Positions 8,825 to 19,090 are shown, counted from the stretch's first letter. The stretch is DNA of 64,000 nucleotides from Candidatus Izemoplasmatales bacterium (GCA_028698875.1 JAQVVR010000003.1:1-64000); one strand, 5' to 3'. The notes: generated from the letters alone by a model not told the origin. Program-made: numbers and translations.

Positions 8825-9902
8825 CAATTTCATCTCCTGGAATTAAAACAATTTTACCGGAGTTTCCGGAAGCCATGATTTCGCCAGCCTTGTTAATATC
8901 TTTCAATGGCATTACATGGGTGATGATATCGCCTAAATGTAATTTCCCTGACTCGACTAAAGCTTTTACTTGGTACCAAGTATCAAAAATACGCCTTCCG
9001 ACAACGCCATATATTGAAATGCCACGGAAAATAATGTCATTCGAAAAATCTAGTTCGATATTTTTCGACGGCAACCCTAACATGGAGACACAACCGCCTA
9101 ATTTAACATATTTAAACAGCAATTCAATTGCACCCTTATTGCCGGAAAATTCGCCAACAACGTCAACACCCTTGCCATTGGTTTCTTCTAATACGCGTTT
9201 TACGACATCCTCAGTAAGCGGATTGATAACCACATCAACGCCAATCTTTGCCGCTAAATTACGACGATACTCATTGACTTCAATCGCGATTACTTTAGAT
9301 GCACCAAGCGCTTTTGCGACATCTGCACCCATCAGTCCAATCGGTCCACATCCGACAATCGCTACGGTTTTATCTTTAACCGGGAAATGGGCAATTGTGT
9401 GAACCGCATTTCCGAGTGGTTCTTGAACCGATAAAAATAAGGGATTAATATCTTTGGAATTCACAAAGCAATTTTGTTCTGGCATCTTCAAGTAACTTGC
9501 AAAACAGCCATCAATATCGACACCGATAATCCGTGTATTTTCACAAACATGGCCTTCACCGCGCAAACAGAATTCGCAAGTGCCACAGACAATATGCGTT
9601 TCAGCAGATACAATATCACCGATTTTAACTTTTGTTACTTTGGAGCCAATCTTGATAATTTCTCCTGAGAATTCATGGCCAACAGTAAGCGGTAATTTGA
9701 GTCTTTTTTTAGCCCAAGCATTATATTCGTAAATATGTGAATCCGTTCCGCAGAATGATGCTCTCATAATCTTGACAAGAACCTCATGTTCTGACAGTTC
9801 CGTAGAAATTGTTTTTTTAACCCAACTGAATCCAATTTCCGGCCGATCTTTGACAGCCGCCATCATTGTTATTGTTTTTGTATCATTTGACAATTCAGTC
9901 AT
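8817..9902 (-). CDS. tdh: L-threonine 3-dehydrogenase
   Basis: Zinc-dependent medium-chain dehydrogenase that oxidises L-threonine with NAD+ to 2-amino-3-ketobutyrate. The catalytic zinc site is seen as [10 protein letters not shown] near residue 50 and GHEF near 76. The structural zinc cysteines are in [15 protein letters not shown] near 106-120, and the Rossmann glycines in GCGPIGLMG near 183. Length is 361 aa, slightly longer than E. coli Tdh. The ATG follows a strong GGAGGG site by 6 nt. It is the first gene of a two-gene operon with kbl. It may be under catabolite control (see the site at 9941). Confidence 0.93.
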   Translation of the reverse strand: MTELSNDTKTITMMAAVKDRPEIGFSWVKKTISTELSEHEVLVKIMRASFCGTDSHIYEYNAWAKKRLKLPLTVGHEFSGEIIKIGSKVTKVKIGDIVSAETHIVCGTCEFCLRGEGHVCENTRIIGVDIDGCFASYLKMPEQNCFVNSKDINPLFLSVQEPLGNAVHTIAHFPVKDKTVAIVGCGPIGLMGADVAKALGASKVIAIEVNEYRRNLAAKIGVDVVINPLTEDVVKRVLEETNGKGVDVVGEFSGNKGAIELLFKYVKLGGCVSMLGLPSKNIELDFSNDIIFRGISIYGVVGRRIFDTWYQVKALVESGKLHLGDIITHVMPLKDINKAGEIMASGNSGKIVLIPGDEIDE

Positions 9903-9940
9903 AAGAATCCCTCCATTGTGAAGCGATTTAGGTAAAACGA

Positions 9941-9968
9941 TAATAGCGCTTTCACTTTAAATATTATA
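9941..9968 (-). promoter_or_regulatory. tdh promoter -10 with candidate cre site
   Basis: Minus strand: TATAAT (9968-9963) preceded by TGT, without a clear -35. Immediately downstream, overlapping the expected transcript start, is TGAAAGCGCTATTA (9954-9941), which resembles the CcpA cre consensus (TGWAAGCGNTTNCA) with two mismatches. Position and sequence are visible; CcpA control is inference. Confidence 0.35.
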
Positions 9969-10042
9969 ACATAATATTATCTTGATGGCTGAGCTTTTTT
10001 TGGAAAACCGATAAATTTTAATAAGTAGTCTTGTTCTCCAAT

Positions 10043-10071
10043 AAAAAGTCATCTTCGAAATAAAGATGACT
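10043..10071 (-). terminator. Terminator of the envelope operon
   Basis: Minus strand: AGTCATCTT, 7-nt loop, AAGATGACT followed by TTTTATT, about 24 nt after the mscS stop. A clear factor-independent terminator. Confidence 0.8.
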
Positions 10072-10094
10072 GATTAATTGTAACAACATTTTTT

Positions 10095-11054
10095 TTATTC
10101 GTCCTTTGACATTTCGTTTTGAACATGAACAACAAGTTGATTGAAAGGTATATTGATTTTATTTTTTTCGCAAAAAATCTTCATCTCCCGATTCAAATCA
10201 CGAACAACTTGATACTTCTTGTGTTCCTCAACTCGCGCTAGAATTCGAATGATGACTGCCGAATCGGCAAGGTTTTGAACACCTTTATAAAAGGGACCTT
10301 CGATGATGTCTGGAATAGCTTTTTTTATTTTTGGTAATTCTTCATGAATCAGAGCTTCCAAAACCTCAAGATTAGTATCATAACTTACTGATAAATCACA
10401 GATGGCAGGATGTAAATTATTGGATGTATTTACCGCTCCACGGATTTCAGAGTTGTTGATGATTTTCACATCGCCGGAGATGTCCTCAAGTTTTGTTGTC
10501 CGAATCCCAATGGCGATTACTGATCCGCGAAAGCCATCGACTTCAATGATATCCCCAACCGAGAAGTCTTTTTCAAAAATGATAAACAAGCCACTGATTA
10601 CATCTTCAATCAAACTTTGAGCACCAAAACTTAATGCTAATCCTAAAATACCGGCACCAGCTAACAATGTTGGTGTTTCAACTCCCCAAGCCGAGAGAAT
10701 CAAGAAAACCATTATCAATACTGCCGCATACTTGATTATGCTGTTGAGGATAATGCCTACGGTTTCTGATTTTTTATTAATTTTTGTCACGAATGCAATT
10801 ACAAAACGCAACACTTTCGAGATAATCCACATGAAGAAGATTATCGTAGCGCTTTTCAAAATGGTAACATAATTATTCGATATAAAGGATATAAAATCAA
10901 AAAATTCGCCCAAGGTACTGGCAATAAAATTGGCAAAATCAGTTCCCGCAAAAATTATGGGGGATAAAACCGCTAGCAATATGCAAATCAAGATTATTGA
11001 GCTAACCACGATAGTACTAATCATTTGTTTTTTTGATTTAAATTTGAACTTCAT
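10095..11054 (-). CDS. MscS-family mechanosensitive ion channel
   Basis: A 319-aa small-conductance mechanosensitive channel. Three hydrophobic segments are visible at about residues 15-40, 60-85 and 110-135. They are followed by the pore-helix/beta-domain signature GLALSFGAQSLIEDVISG near residue 140, continuing into FSVGDIIEVDGFRG. It acts in the cytoplasmic membrane as an osmotic safety valve. The start is ATG 11054, because a GGGAGG site stands 8 nt upstream; the longer in-frame frame to 11096 lacks one. It is the last gene of the gtrA operon, which suggests a link between envelope modification and turgor control. Confidence 0.9.
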   Translation of the reverse strand: MKFKFKSKKQMISTIVVSSIILICILLAVLSPIIFAGTDFANFIASTLGEFFDFISFISNNYVTILKSATIIFFMWIISKVLRFVIAFVTKINKKSETVGIILNSIIKYAAVLIMVFLILSAWGVETPTLLAGAGILGLALSFGAQSLIEDVISGLFIIFEKDFSVGDIIEVDGFRGSVIAIGIRTTKLEDISGDVKIINNSEIRGAVNTSNNLHPAICDLSVSYDTNLEVLEALIHEELPKIKKAIPDIIEGPFYKGVQNLADSAVIIRILARVEEHKKYQVVRDLNREMKIFCEKNKINIPFNQLVVHVQNEMSKDE

Positions 11055-11079
11055 TATAAATGCCTCCCAATATGTTTCA

Positions 11080-12450
11080 TTATTCAGATCCATCACTTTC
11101 GCCTAAAATTGTGCTGTAAAAATAATAATTATTGTAAGTTTTTTCTGCCAAAATTCGAATAGTATAGGTCATTACTCCCGGAGTTGCAATCAAGATTGTT
11201 CCTAAATACTGACCCTCACCCATTGATTCGATATATAGTTCGCTAGTCGATAAGATAACCTCTTCACCAAATTCATTTACTTCAAAGATGACACAACGAA
11301 TATTGGTAAATATCGCTTGGGGATCAGTCAACTGAAGAGCAATTTCCATCGATGTTCCAAAATTATCAAACGTAACTGTACTAGTATACATTGGTGCTGT
11401 CTCAATATCAATTTGTCGCACTTCTTGTGTCTCAATTTGTTGAGTATCCGGATTAAGGAAAGTCGCTTCCAACCGGATGTGATAAAGTGTCGCTTCAGTC
11501 AAATTATCAAAAACAATCTCTGTCGATGACCACTCGTTCTCACTGGCAGTATCAACCAGTGTAATCGTTTTTATGACACTTCCATTTTTGATTAACGACA
11601 CTTGAAAAGCAATATTCTCAACCATACTGTAATCCGTGTAAATTGTCGCTAGGATTGTCGATGGGGTAGCATCATGGACATAAATAGAGCCATCAATTGC
11701 AATTGGGGTAGTAAACGTTCTTTCATGTAAGATAACCGTTTCTCCAGAGATAAGATCGGCTTCGAGAACAAGAAATACCATCATATTTCGATCATAGAGA
11801 TTCTCAATCAACGTGTATGCTACTTCATCGAAAATATCGACAGTTGTATATTCTAATTGCAATGTTTCCCCCATGTTCATAACATCCTGATATTCAGAAG
11901 CGTAAATCGTAGCGTATTTAAGTCTAATAGCCGATATTTCTTGATAACTATCATTAACAACCGTATTGATCTCATAGGTTAATAATCGATAGCCCCATTG
12001 ATCGACGGATGTGTTAGCCAAAACAATATCCGCAATTCGGCCACCATATCCAAGTTGGGTCGCAATTGAGGTTTTTGCTAGGGTTGCTTCGCCATATCCG
12101 CTTTTAGCTTTAATCGAAACATCATAAACGATTCCGGGATCAAGATCAAATATGACTCCTGAATCTTCACCTAAACTCAATGACTGTTCAACGGTCTTTA
12201 ACTGACTTGCAATAACAATTTTAAGTGACCCTTCGGAAATAGTACTATCCACATCTTGAACGTAGGTTTCATAATAAATTTGGTTTCCGAAGGCGCTGAC
12301 TTCGATGAATTCGGCAACTGGAGGTGTGGGGGCAAAAACAACAGCCACAGCAACAACCGCGGTTACAGCAAACGATGACATCATTTTGATTATCATCCGT
12401 CGTCGTTGATCTTCTTGATTTTTTTTACGCCGTTTGGCGTGAAAAAGCAT
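11080..12450 (-). CDS. Membrane-anchored extracellular protein with Fn3-like repeats
   Basis: I do not recognise a specific family. The 456-aa product has a basic N-terminus (RRKKNQEDQRRR), one hydrophobic segment (about residues 22-42) and then a long beta-rich, Thr/Ser/Ile-rich exterior. Repeated patterns such as LDPGIVYDVSIKAKSG and LTEATLYHIRLEATF recur about every 90-100 residues and look like fibronectin type III strands. There are no cysteines, consistent with an extracellular protein. The start is set at ATG 12450, 8 nt after AAGGGGG; two further ATGs precede it directly. It lies between the GT-C-like protein and mscS in one operon. A surface binding or stalk role is inference. Confidence 0.6.
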   Translation of the reverse strand: MLFHAKRRKKNQEDQRRRMIIKMMSSFAVTAVVAVAVVFAPTPPVAEFIEVSAFGNQIYYETYVQDVDSTISEGSLKIVIASQLKTVEQSLSLGEDSGVIFDLDPGIVYDVSIKAKSGYGEATLAKTSIATQLGYGGRIADIVLANTSVDQWGYRLLTYEINTVVNDSYQEISAIRLKYATIYASEYQDVMNMGETLQLEYTTVDIFDEVAYTLIENLYDRNMMVFLVLEADLISGETVILHERTFTTPIAIDGSIYVHDATPSTILATIYTDYSMVENIAFQVSLIKNGSVIKTITLVDTASENEWSSTEIVFDNLTEATLYHIRLEATFLNPDTQQIETQEVRQIDIETAPMYTSTVTFDNFGTSMEIALQLTDPQAIFTNIRCVIFEVNEFGEEVILSTSELYIESMGEGQYLGTILIATPGVMTYTIRILAEKTYNNYYFYSTILGESDGSE

Positions 12451-12532
12451 CATCATCACCCCCTTATTTCTTATTATATTATCATTAATTTTTTTCACAA
12501 ACAATCATCCGAAGCATCTTTTTTATTATTTT

Positions 12533-14131
12533 TTACGATAATGGATTTTCATTAAAAACATAGATGATAAAATCACCTACCAAATATTCAGTTTCCAACG
12601 TGGAAGCATGTTCTATATAAACATCCGAAAGTTCAAACCAATACTTTCGAGCTGAATTCACCACCACAAAATACTGGTTGACATCTTCCTGATCAGTAAA
12701 CCAAGTTGACGATGATTGATAGAATGCGGGTGTGACTCCGGTTGATGAAACAATTATGTTTCTGGCTTGCACCTGCGATCCTGAGATAACCGTAATTGAC
12801 TGTGATTGCCAAAATTCAGCGTATCCATAAGTTAAATTGTTTGCCAATAAAAATTCGGATAATTCATAGGCCGCACCATCGCGTCCATAGTCAACAGGCA
12901 TTACGGCTATTTGCACCATTGAAGCCACCATTCCCAATCCTAGTAGAGGCAAAAATAATATTCCAAAACGATACCATTTCAGACGTCTAACAAAATACCA
13001 TATTAAAACAAGTGAAGTTATAATACATGATGCTAAAAGTGGAATAAAACGCCAGTTAGCAGCGCCTAAAGATCCAAATATGAAGCCACCCAAAATCACT
13101 AACATTAAGACAAAATGATTAATAATGACAACTCTGATTATTCGATCTGCGATTTTACGATATAGAAACACTCCAAAAAAGGGAAATACGATTAAGAAAA
13201 TCGCTAAAACAAAACGAATAATCGTCCAGATTATATCAAAAGAGAATGTAGTAAGTGTTTCTGAAAATGTTCCGCCAAATAAAGAAAACCAATGATTGAT
13301 AAGTTTTAGACAATTAGTTCCCCATTCTGAAGCCAAACTGAATCCAGAATATCCATCCGCATAATATGCCCTTTGGCCATTTCTGAGCAACTCAAGAGTA
13401 ACCAAGCCAAGAATGGTTACGCCAATTATGGATATAAACAATCCTAATGGACTGCGATTTTGCTTATCAAACAACGGTTTTTCAAGATCAAAGAAACAAT
13501 CTAAAAATAATGACGCCGCCAGTGGAAACGCAAAAATTGCGACCATTTGCATGCCATCCAAAGCCGTCAAAAACACAAATAAGCACATAATTCCATAGAT
13601 AATGTTTCGCTTTTTCTTGCTTTGTTCCGACCTTTCTAACAATCGCGCAACCAATCCGGTTCCAATCAAGAAGAACAAAACACCAAGGCTATAATATATG
13701 ACATGACCCCAAAACATCTCTCGTAGTTTATCAGTCGACGATAATAACATCAAAGCTATCGCTGTAAAGGTTAAGTTCTCCGTCCAACCCACATGTAAAG
13801 ACCAAAAAAAGAAAAGAAAAGCACTTATCAAACAAAAGGCAAAAAGCACCATACCGATAGTGTGTGTTGTCATCGACACTCCAAATATTGATATCCATGG
13901 CAACATCAATAACGATCCGCCAAAAGGAAGCATTGCGGCATAAGTAAAATCAGGATCAAAGATTCTTCCAGATAGATATGTGGCTTGCGCCCAGTAAATT
14001 GTATCCGTACAATCGGCATGAAAATACCCCGGACCAGGGAAAATAATATAGTATAATATCAACCCTGCAGCAAAGAGAAAAAGTCCTAAAGCCATAGCGA
14101 AAGCAATTCGATACCAAATCTTGACCTTCAT
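12533..14131 (-). CDS. Polytopic membrane protein, GT-C glycosyltransferase-like
   Basis: A 532-aa product with about 11-12 hydrophobic segments in the first 430 residues and a C-terminal soluble domain of about 110 residues. An acidic segment FHADCTDTIYWAQ follows the first membrane helix, where GT-C polyprenyl-phosphate-sugar glycosyltransferases carry their catalytic aspartates. The soluble tail after the last helix is also as in that fold. I recognise no precise family, so transferase activity is an inference from topology and from the adjacent GtrA flippase. The start is ATG 14131 with the GAGAAGTGA site overlapping the previous gene's stop; the longer in-frame extension to 14275 lies inside that gene and is rejected. 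Confidence 0.55.
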   Translation of the reverse strand: MKVKIWYRIAFAMALGLFLFAAGLILYYIIFPGPGYFHADCTDTIYWAQATYLSGRIFDPDFTYAAMLPFGGSLLMLPWISIFGVSMTTHTIGMVLFAFCLISAFLFFFWSLHVGWTENLTFTAIALMLLSSTDKLREMFWGHVIYYSLGVLFFLIGTGLVARLLERSEQSKKKRNIIYGIMCLFVFLTALDGMQMVAIFAFPLAASLFLDCFFDLEKPLFDKQNRSPLGLFISIIGVTILGLVTLELLRNGQRAYYADGYSGFSLASEWGTNCLKLINHWFSLFGGTFSETLTTFSFDIIWTIIRFVLAIFLIVFPFFGVFLYRKIADRIIRVVIINHFVLMLVILGGFIFGSLGAANWRFIPLLASCIITSLVLIWYFVRRLKWYRFGILFLPLLGLGMVASMVQIAVMPVDYGRDGAAYELSEFLLANNLTYGYAEFWQSQSITVISGSQVQARNIIVSSTGVTPAFYQSSSTWFTDQEDVNQYFVVVNSARKYWFELSDVYIEHASTLETEYLVGDFIIYVFNENPLS

Positions 14132-14135
14132 GAAA

Positions 14136-15680
14136 TCACTTCTCTTCGTGATAAGCTTTTTCAGTATTAACATTCCAGATATCTGATTTGTCAACGATGT
14201 TTTTTTGAATATGTCTGACCGCTTCAAATGCCGTAACCATAGAATGATCCATATTATTATAGCGGTGTTGACCATTTCGACCGATACAATACAAATTAAG
14301 GAATCCGTTTAGATATGTTTGGACTTCACCAATTTGATTGTAGGAATCAAAATAAGCCGGATATGCCTTTTGAACTTGTTTTCGATAACCATCAAGAACC
14401 ACCAATTTATCTGATATGATGCCAATCTGGATTAATTCTTCCGTTGCAAAAGCAATCGCTTCAGATTCCGACATGTTCCAAAATGCGTCATTTTCCTGAC
14501 AGAAATATTCCAACCCAACCCATACCGTGTTGTCGGGGTCTTTAACCATATAAGGCGACCAATTATTAAATATTTGAATTCTTCCCAAACGAACTTTTGG
14601 ATCTTGAACATATATCCAACAATCGGGGATAATGTTATTTATCGTTTTGATTTTAGTACCATTTTCTTTAGCCAATTTTGTCACTAAAAGTCCTACGGTC
14701 ACAAAATCACGGTATGGTAGTCTCAATGCAATTTTTTGAATTGCATTGGGTACCACCGTGCCCATGCCAGCAATTAAATCTTTTATTGGCATTGACGAGA
14801 TAAAAACATCACCTTCAATTCGGCAATCACCCGATTTCCCTTCATAGATCAAAGCATTTATATGATTGCCACTGGATTCTAATGTTTTTACTTTGGCATT
14901 AGTGATGATTCTACCACCCATTTTGATAAAATCTTGGGCTGCTGTTTCCCATAATTGTCCCGGGCCATATTTGGGATAAACAAATTCGTTGATTAATGAG
15001 GTTTCAACTTCTGCTTGCGGCTTCTTTTTTGAAAGAGCATTTTTTAGTACCGCCACAATCGAAATACCCTTCACGCGTTGAGCACCCCAGTCAGCAGATA
15101 TTTCTTTAGGATGACGCCCCCATATTTTAGTTGTGTAGTCTTCAAAGAACATACTGTATAGAACCTTACCAAACCGATTAATATAAAAATTTTCCAATGA
15201 CGTTTCTTTTTTCTTAAAAATGGTGGCTTTGATATAACTCATACCCGCCTTCACGGTTTGCCAAAACCCTAAGTTTTTAATTGTTTGGAGTGACATCGAG
15301 ATGGGATAATCAAAGAATTTATTAGTATAAAAGATACGTGAAACTCGTTCTCTTACCAACATCACTCGATCGGTTGTCTCTGGATTTGGACCACCGACTG
15401 ATAGCCGTCGCTTGCGTTTTAGTTGCAAATCATCATATGATAATGCCCCTTGTAAAGGCAAAATTTCATTCCACCATTGGTTTACTTCATCGATTTTAGA
15501 GAAAAATCGATGACCGCCAATATCCATACGATTGCCATTATGATTGATTGTTTGGGCAATCCCACCAAAAACGTCAGAAGCTTCTAAAATTGTTACCTCA
15601 TAATCTCCTTGGTTTTTTAATAATTCGTATCCAGCGGTAATTCCCGCCGGTCCCGCTCCAATTATAATAATTTTCTTCAT
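14136..15680 (-). CDS. FAD/NAD(P)-dependent oxidoreductase (protoporphyrinogen-oxidase / UDP-galactopyranose-mutase-like)
   Basis: A 514-aa flavoprotein. The dinucleotide-binding [14 protein letters not shown] occupies residues 8-21, followed by EASDVFGG near 37 and GGHRFFSK near 55, the latter typical of amine-oxidase/Glf-like proteins in polysaccharide clusters. The C-terminus has the second FAD motif ([14 protein letters not shown]). It is translationally coupled to gtrA by an ATGA overlap. The likely substrate is a lipid- or nucleotide-linked sugar; this is inferred from the GtrA and GT-C neighbours, not from residues. It ends in TGA. Confidence 0.75.
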   Translation of the reverse strand: MKKIIIIGAGPAGITAGYELLKNQGDYEVTILEASDVFGGIAQTINHNGNRMDIGGHRFFSKIDEVNQWWNEILPLQGALSYDDLQLKRKRRLSVGGPNPETTDRVMLVRERVSRIFYTNKFFDYPISMSLQTIKNLGFWQTVKAGMSYIKATIFKKKETSLENFYINRFGKVLYSMFFEDYTTKIWGRHPKEISADWGAQRVKGISIVAVLKNALSKKKPQAEVETSLINEFVYPKYGPGQLWETAAQDFIKMGGRIITNAKVKTLESSGNHINALIYEGKSGDCRIEGDVFISSMPIKDLIAGMGTVVPNAIQKIALRLPYRDFVTVGLLVTKLAKENGTKIKTINNIIPDCWIYVQDPKVRLGRIQIFNNWSPYMVKDPDNTVWVGLEYFCQENDAFWNMSESEAIAFATEELIQIGIISDKLVVLDGYRKQVQKAYPAYFDSYNQIGEVQTYLNGFLNLYCIGRNGQHRYNNMDHSMVTAFEAVRHIQKNIVDKSDIWNVNTEKAYHEEK

Positions 15681-16159
15681 TTGTCAGCACCAACTTCCCG
15701 ATGTCGGTGCTTGCCGTATAATATAATTCTTCTAGCAAAGTAATTATAAAATATAACAATAAACGCAACTATTAATCGAGCGATATACTTATTAATAGCC
15801 ATGATAAATAGCAACATTAAACCTTCAGTTATGCCAAGACCGATAAGACCAATAATACCATATACCACAAATTCGGTTTTCGCATTGGAAACCGATGGCT
15901 TTTCAGGAAAAACGACTTTCTTGGATAAATAATAATTGACGCAAAGCCCAATCAAAAATCCGATTGCTGTTGCCCCAACAATTCCCCAATTGGAATTTCC
16001 TAGGATCAAACCTGCCAAAAAGAAAAACAAATAATCGAATAAAAAAGCGACACCACCAACAAACAGGTAGCGAAATATTTTAATGATCTCGTTTTGTGTA
16101 GGTGAATAAAATAATGCTCGCAAGTGAAAATGAAAAAGTAATTTAAATAGTTCCTTCAA
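15677..16159 (-). CDS. GtrA family membrane protein (lipid-linked sugar flippase)
   Basis: A 160-aa membrane protein with four hydrophobic segments and the GtrA pattern: [19 protein letters not shown] near residue 30, [10 protein letters not shown] near 82, and a terminal [11 protein letters not shown]. GtrA proteins are thought to flip polyprenyl-phosphate-linked glucose or related sugars across the cytoplasmic membrane for cell-surface glycosylation. The start is TTG 16159, 6 nt after GGGGAGG; the TTG at 16180 lies upstream of that site. It is first in the envelope operon. Confidence 0.85.
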   Translation of the reverse strand: MKELFKLLFHFHLRALFYSPTQNEIIKIFRYLFVGGVAFLFDYLFFFLAGLILGNSNWGIVGATAIGFLIGLCVNYYLSKKVVFPEKPSVSNAKTEFVVYGIIGLIGLGITEGLMLLFIMAINKYIARLIVAFIVIFYNYFARRIILYGKHRHREVGADK

Positions 16160-16201
16160 GATGAGCCTCCCCAGAGTCAACTGTCAGCTTGCTAACTGGC
16201 T

Positions 16202-16261
16202 TATCTTAATTGATTAAGATATAGTAGTCATCATTAAAATAGATTGTACCATCACTTGCAA
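16202..16261 (-). promoter_or_regulatory. gtrA operon promoter with a 20-bp perfect palindrome
   Basis: Minus strand: TTGCAA (16261-16256), 17-bp spacer, TTTAAT (16238-16233). Just downstream, in the untranslated leader, lies a perfect inverted repeat TATCTTAAT / TG / ATTAAGATA (16202-16221). It could be an operator or an RNA hairpin; it is too A/T-rich and lacks a T-run, so it is not a convincing terminator. Confidence 0.5.
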
Positions 16262-16302
16262 AAAGAATAAAGTGTTTATCAGTTTTTGCATTTAAATCCG
16301 TC

Positions 16303-16332
16303 ATAAAAGCCTTTCTGCGGTCACAGAAAGGC
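16303..16332 (-). terminator. Terminator of the pur operon
   Basis: Minus strand: GCCTTTCTG, 6-nt loop, CAGAAAGGC followed by TTTTATG, about 25 nt after the purD stop. Clear factor-independent terminator. Confidence 0.85.
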
Positions 16333-16355
16333 AAGTATTTAATTCTTACTATGCA

Positions 16356-17576
16356 TCACAAACCGATATCTTCGCGATAAAACAAACTCTCATTAGTGGC
16401 CGAAGCAATACTTTCATATGCTTTCTTTCGTGCCAATGCCAAAGTCGGTTCAGCGGCCACGACAATTAAAACTCTACCTCCAGAGTTGACGAAAATTCCA
16501 TTTTTTAACTGGGTACCCATATGAAAACAGATGCCTTCTGAAATCTGAGGAATGGTTATCGCTTTTCCTTTTTCATAATCGTTAGGATAACCATCACTGG
16601 CTAAAACCACTCCAACCGCAAAATTGTGAGCGAAGCGCAATGATAGTGGTTCGTGATTTAATATTTTGAAAATCGTATCAACTAGTTTACTCTTCATCCG
16701 CACTAAAACAACTTCCGTTTCCGGATCACCAAACCGAGCATTGAATTCAATGACTTTGACTCCCGTTGGCGTTTTCATTAAACCACCATACAATATTCCC
16801 GTAAAAGGAATTCCTTCATCAACCATCGCTTTTGCAATCGGCTTCATGATTGTTTCCACAGCCAAGGTGATAGTTCCTCGGGAAATTGATGGCACGGGGC
16901 TATATGCTCCCATCCCGCCAGTATTTGGCCCTTTTCCACCGTTTCCGACTCGTTTATAGTCTTGTGCTACCGCCATTGGAACAACCGTGTTGCCATTAAC
17001 AAAGGCCATCAAAGAGAATTCAATTCCCTGAAGGTATTCTTCAACAACTATGTACCTATGCTTTTTCAGCAGTGTTTGACAAGCAGTTCTTGCTTCAAGA
17101 TGATTCATAGCAATAATAACACCTTTTCCCGCTGCTAACCCATCAGCTTTTATAACAATCGGCAGACATTGTTTGTCAATATAAACAATCGCTTTTTCAT
17201 AGTCATCAAAAACTTGGTATGCCGCCGTGGGAATATCATAATTCTTCATCAAGTCTTTGGCAAACCGTTTTGACGACTCGATTTGGGCTGCTTTTTGGGT
17301 GGGTCCAAATGTCTTAAGACCGTTGCCGGAAAATAAATCAATAATCCCTTTGCTTAAAGGTTCTTCACCCCCAACAAGTGTTAAATCAATATCATGAGCA
17401 ATTGCGAATCCAAGTAACGCTTGATGATCATTTATGTCTAAAGGAACACAAGAAGCGATATGATCCATTCCCCCATTACCGGGGACGGCAAAAATTATCG
17501 TTTTGGGGTCATCAGTATGTATTTTCCAAGCGATGGCATGTTCCCGACCGCCACCGCCGATAATTAATATCTTCAT
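16356..17576 (-). CDS. purD: Phosphoribosylamine-glycine ligase (GAR synthetase)
   Basis: ATP-grasp ligase joining phosphoribosylamine and glycine, step two of purine synthesis. The N-terminal GGGGREHAIAWK (residues 7-18), KADGLAAGKGV near 143 (ATP-grasp), GPNTGGMGAYSP near 212 and EFNARFGDPE near 280 are all diagnostic. Length is 406 aa, slightly short of the usual 420. It is the last gene of the operon and its start overlaps the purH stop by one base (TGATG). Confidence 0.96.
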   Translation of the reverse strand: MKILIIGGGGREHAIAWKIHTDDPKTIIFAVPGNGGMDHIASCVPLDINDHQALLGFAIAHDIDLTLVGGEEPLSKGIIDLFSGNGLKTFGPTQKAAQIESSKRFAKDLMKNYDIPTAAYQVFDDYEKAIVYIDKQCLPIVIKADGLAAGKGVIIAMNHLEARTACQTLLKKHRYIVVEEYLQGIEFSLMAFVNGNTVVPMAVAQDYKRVGNGGKGPNTGGMGAYSPVPSISRGTITLAVETIMKPIAKAMVDEGIPFTGILYGGLMKTPTGVKVIEFNARFGDPETEVVLVRMKSKLVDTIFKILNHEPLSLRFAHNFAVGVVLASDGYPNDYEKGKAITIPQISEGICFHMGTQLKNGIFVNSGGRVLIVVAAEPTLALARKKAYESIASATNESLFYREDIGL

Positions 17577-19090
17577 CAGTGTTTAAAATGGCGCATGAAG
17601 GTAAAAACCATCGCCACTCCTTTTTGGTTACACACATCAATGGAATCCTGATCCTTAATGGAACCCCCTGGTTGAATAATTGCTACAATTCCGTTTTCAA
17701 TCGCTAAAGAAACCGTATCATTCATCGGAAAAAAAGCGTCGGATGCCATAACTGCTCCTTGGCATTGCTCTTTTGCTTGTTCAATGGCAATTTTTGCTGC
17801 CCCAACACGGTTCATTTGGCCAGCTCCGATACCAACGGTCATATTATCTTTGGTTAGGACAATTGCATTTGATTTAACATGTTTAACAATTTTATATGCA
17901 AATAATAACTGTTCCAATTGTGCTTCTGTTGGCTTTTTCTCAGTTGGAAATGTTAAACTTTCGTAAACACCGTCATCGGAGGACTGCATTAAGACCCCCC
18001 CGCGGACCGTTGTTACTAAATGACTAGGTTTTGACTCACCCATATCAAATGTCAATAACCTAATATTTTTCTTTTCCATTAAAACCTTCAATGCTGCCGG
18101 TTCAAAAGCCGGTGCCATAATTATTTCTAAAAATATTTTTGCCATTTGTTTGGCCATTGCTAATGTCACTTCACGATTTGAAGCAACAATACCGCCAAAA
18201 ATCGAAATCGGATCTGCTTGATAAGCCTTTTGCCAAGCAATACCAATGTCGTTATCACTAGCTAATCCACATGGGTTCATATGCTTTAACGCGATGACAG
18301 TCGGATCAGTAAACTCTTTTAACAAACAAAGCGCTGCATTTCCATCTTGAATATTATTATATGACAGTTGTTTGCCATGCAGTTGTTGTGCCGTGACAAC
18401 TGAAAATGGCACTTTCGCTTTCGTTTCATATAATGCCGCACTTTGATGCGGATTTTCTCCATACCGAAGAATGGCATTTAATGTATATGGTAATGATATT
18501 TTTTCTGGGTATTCCTCTTTTTGAAAATATCTACTAATCATAGCATCATATTCTGCCGTCAGCGAAAAAGCCTTTGCAGCTAGCCTTCTTCTGGTTGCTA
18601 AAGTCGTATCGTTTGTTGCTTGAATTTCATCAATGACCAAATCAAAATCAACCGGATTAGTAATAACGCAAACGCGATCATGGTTTTTTGCCGCTGATCT
18701 AATCATTGCCGGACCACCAATATCGATATTTTCAATAATTTCGGCTTCAGTGACGTTAATTTTGGTCATTGTTTCATAAAAAGGATACAGATTGACAACA
18801 ACAATATCAATCCAGTCAATCTGTGCATCAAGTGCCTGTTTTTGATGCAGTTCACTATTTTTTTTACCCAATAAACCGCCATGGATTAACGGATGCAAAG
18901 TTTTAAGACGACCTTCAAAAATTTCTGGGAAACCAGTAATTGACTCAACAGTTCTGACTTGGCATCCAGCTTCTGTCAATAGCTTAAACGTCCCTCCGGT
19001 GGAAATAATTTCGTATCCTAATTCAATTAATTTTTTTGTGAACGGGATTATTCCTGTTTTATCATATACACTAATTAGTGCCCTTTTCAT
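17576..19090 (-). CDS. purH: Bifunctional AICAR transformylase / IMP cyclohydrolase
   Basis: Catalyses the last two steps to IMP. The N-terminal MGS-like cyclohydrolase domain (about 1-195) has SVYDKTG and STGGT. The transformylase domain has RYGENPHQSAALY near 210, LSYNN near 247 and KHMNPCG near 270, which contains the catalytic Lys-His pair. Length is 504 aa, as usual. The start is ATG 19090 after GAGGAGG; an in-frame codon at 19105 lies upstream of that site. It overlaps purN by 20 nt and ends in TGA. Confidence 0.96.
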   Translation of the reverse strand: MKRALISVYDKTGIIPFTKKLIELGYEIISTGGTFKLLTEAGCQVRTVESITGFPEIFEGRLKTLHPLIHGGLLGKKNSELHQKQALDAQIDWIDIVVVNLYPFYETMTKINVTEAEIIENIDIGGPAMIRSAAKNHDRVCVITNPVDFDLVIDEIQATNDTTLATRRRLAAKAFSLTAEYDAMISRYFQKEEYPEKISLPYTLNAILRYGENPHQSAALYETKAKVPFSVVTAQQLHGKQLSYNNIQDGNAALCLLKEFTDPTVIALKHMNPCGLASDNDIGIAWQKAYQADPISIFGGIVASNREVTLAMAKQMAKIFLEIIMAPAFEPAALKVLMEKKNIRLLTFDMGESKPSHLVTTVRGGVLMQSSDDGVYESLTFPTEKKPTEAQLEQLLFAYKIVKHVKSNAIVLTKDNMTVGIGAGQMNRVGAAKIAIEQAKEQCQGAVMASDAFFPMNDTVSLAIENGIVAIIQPGGSIKDQDSIDVCNQKGVAMVFTFMRHFKH

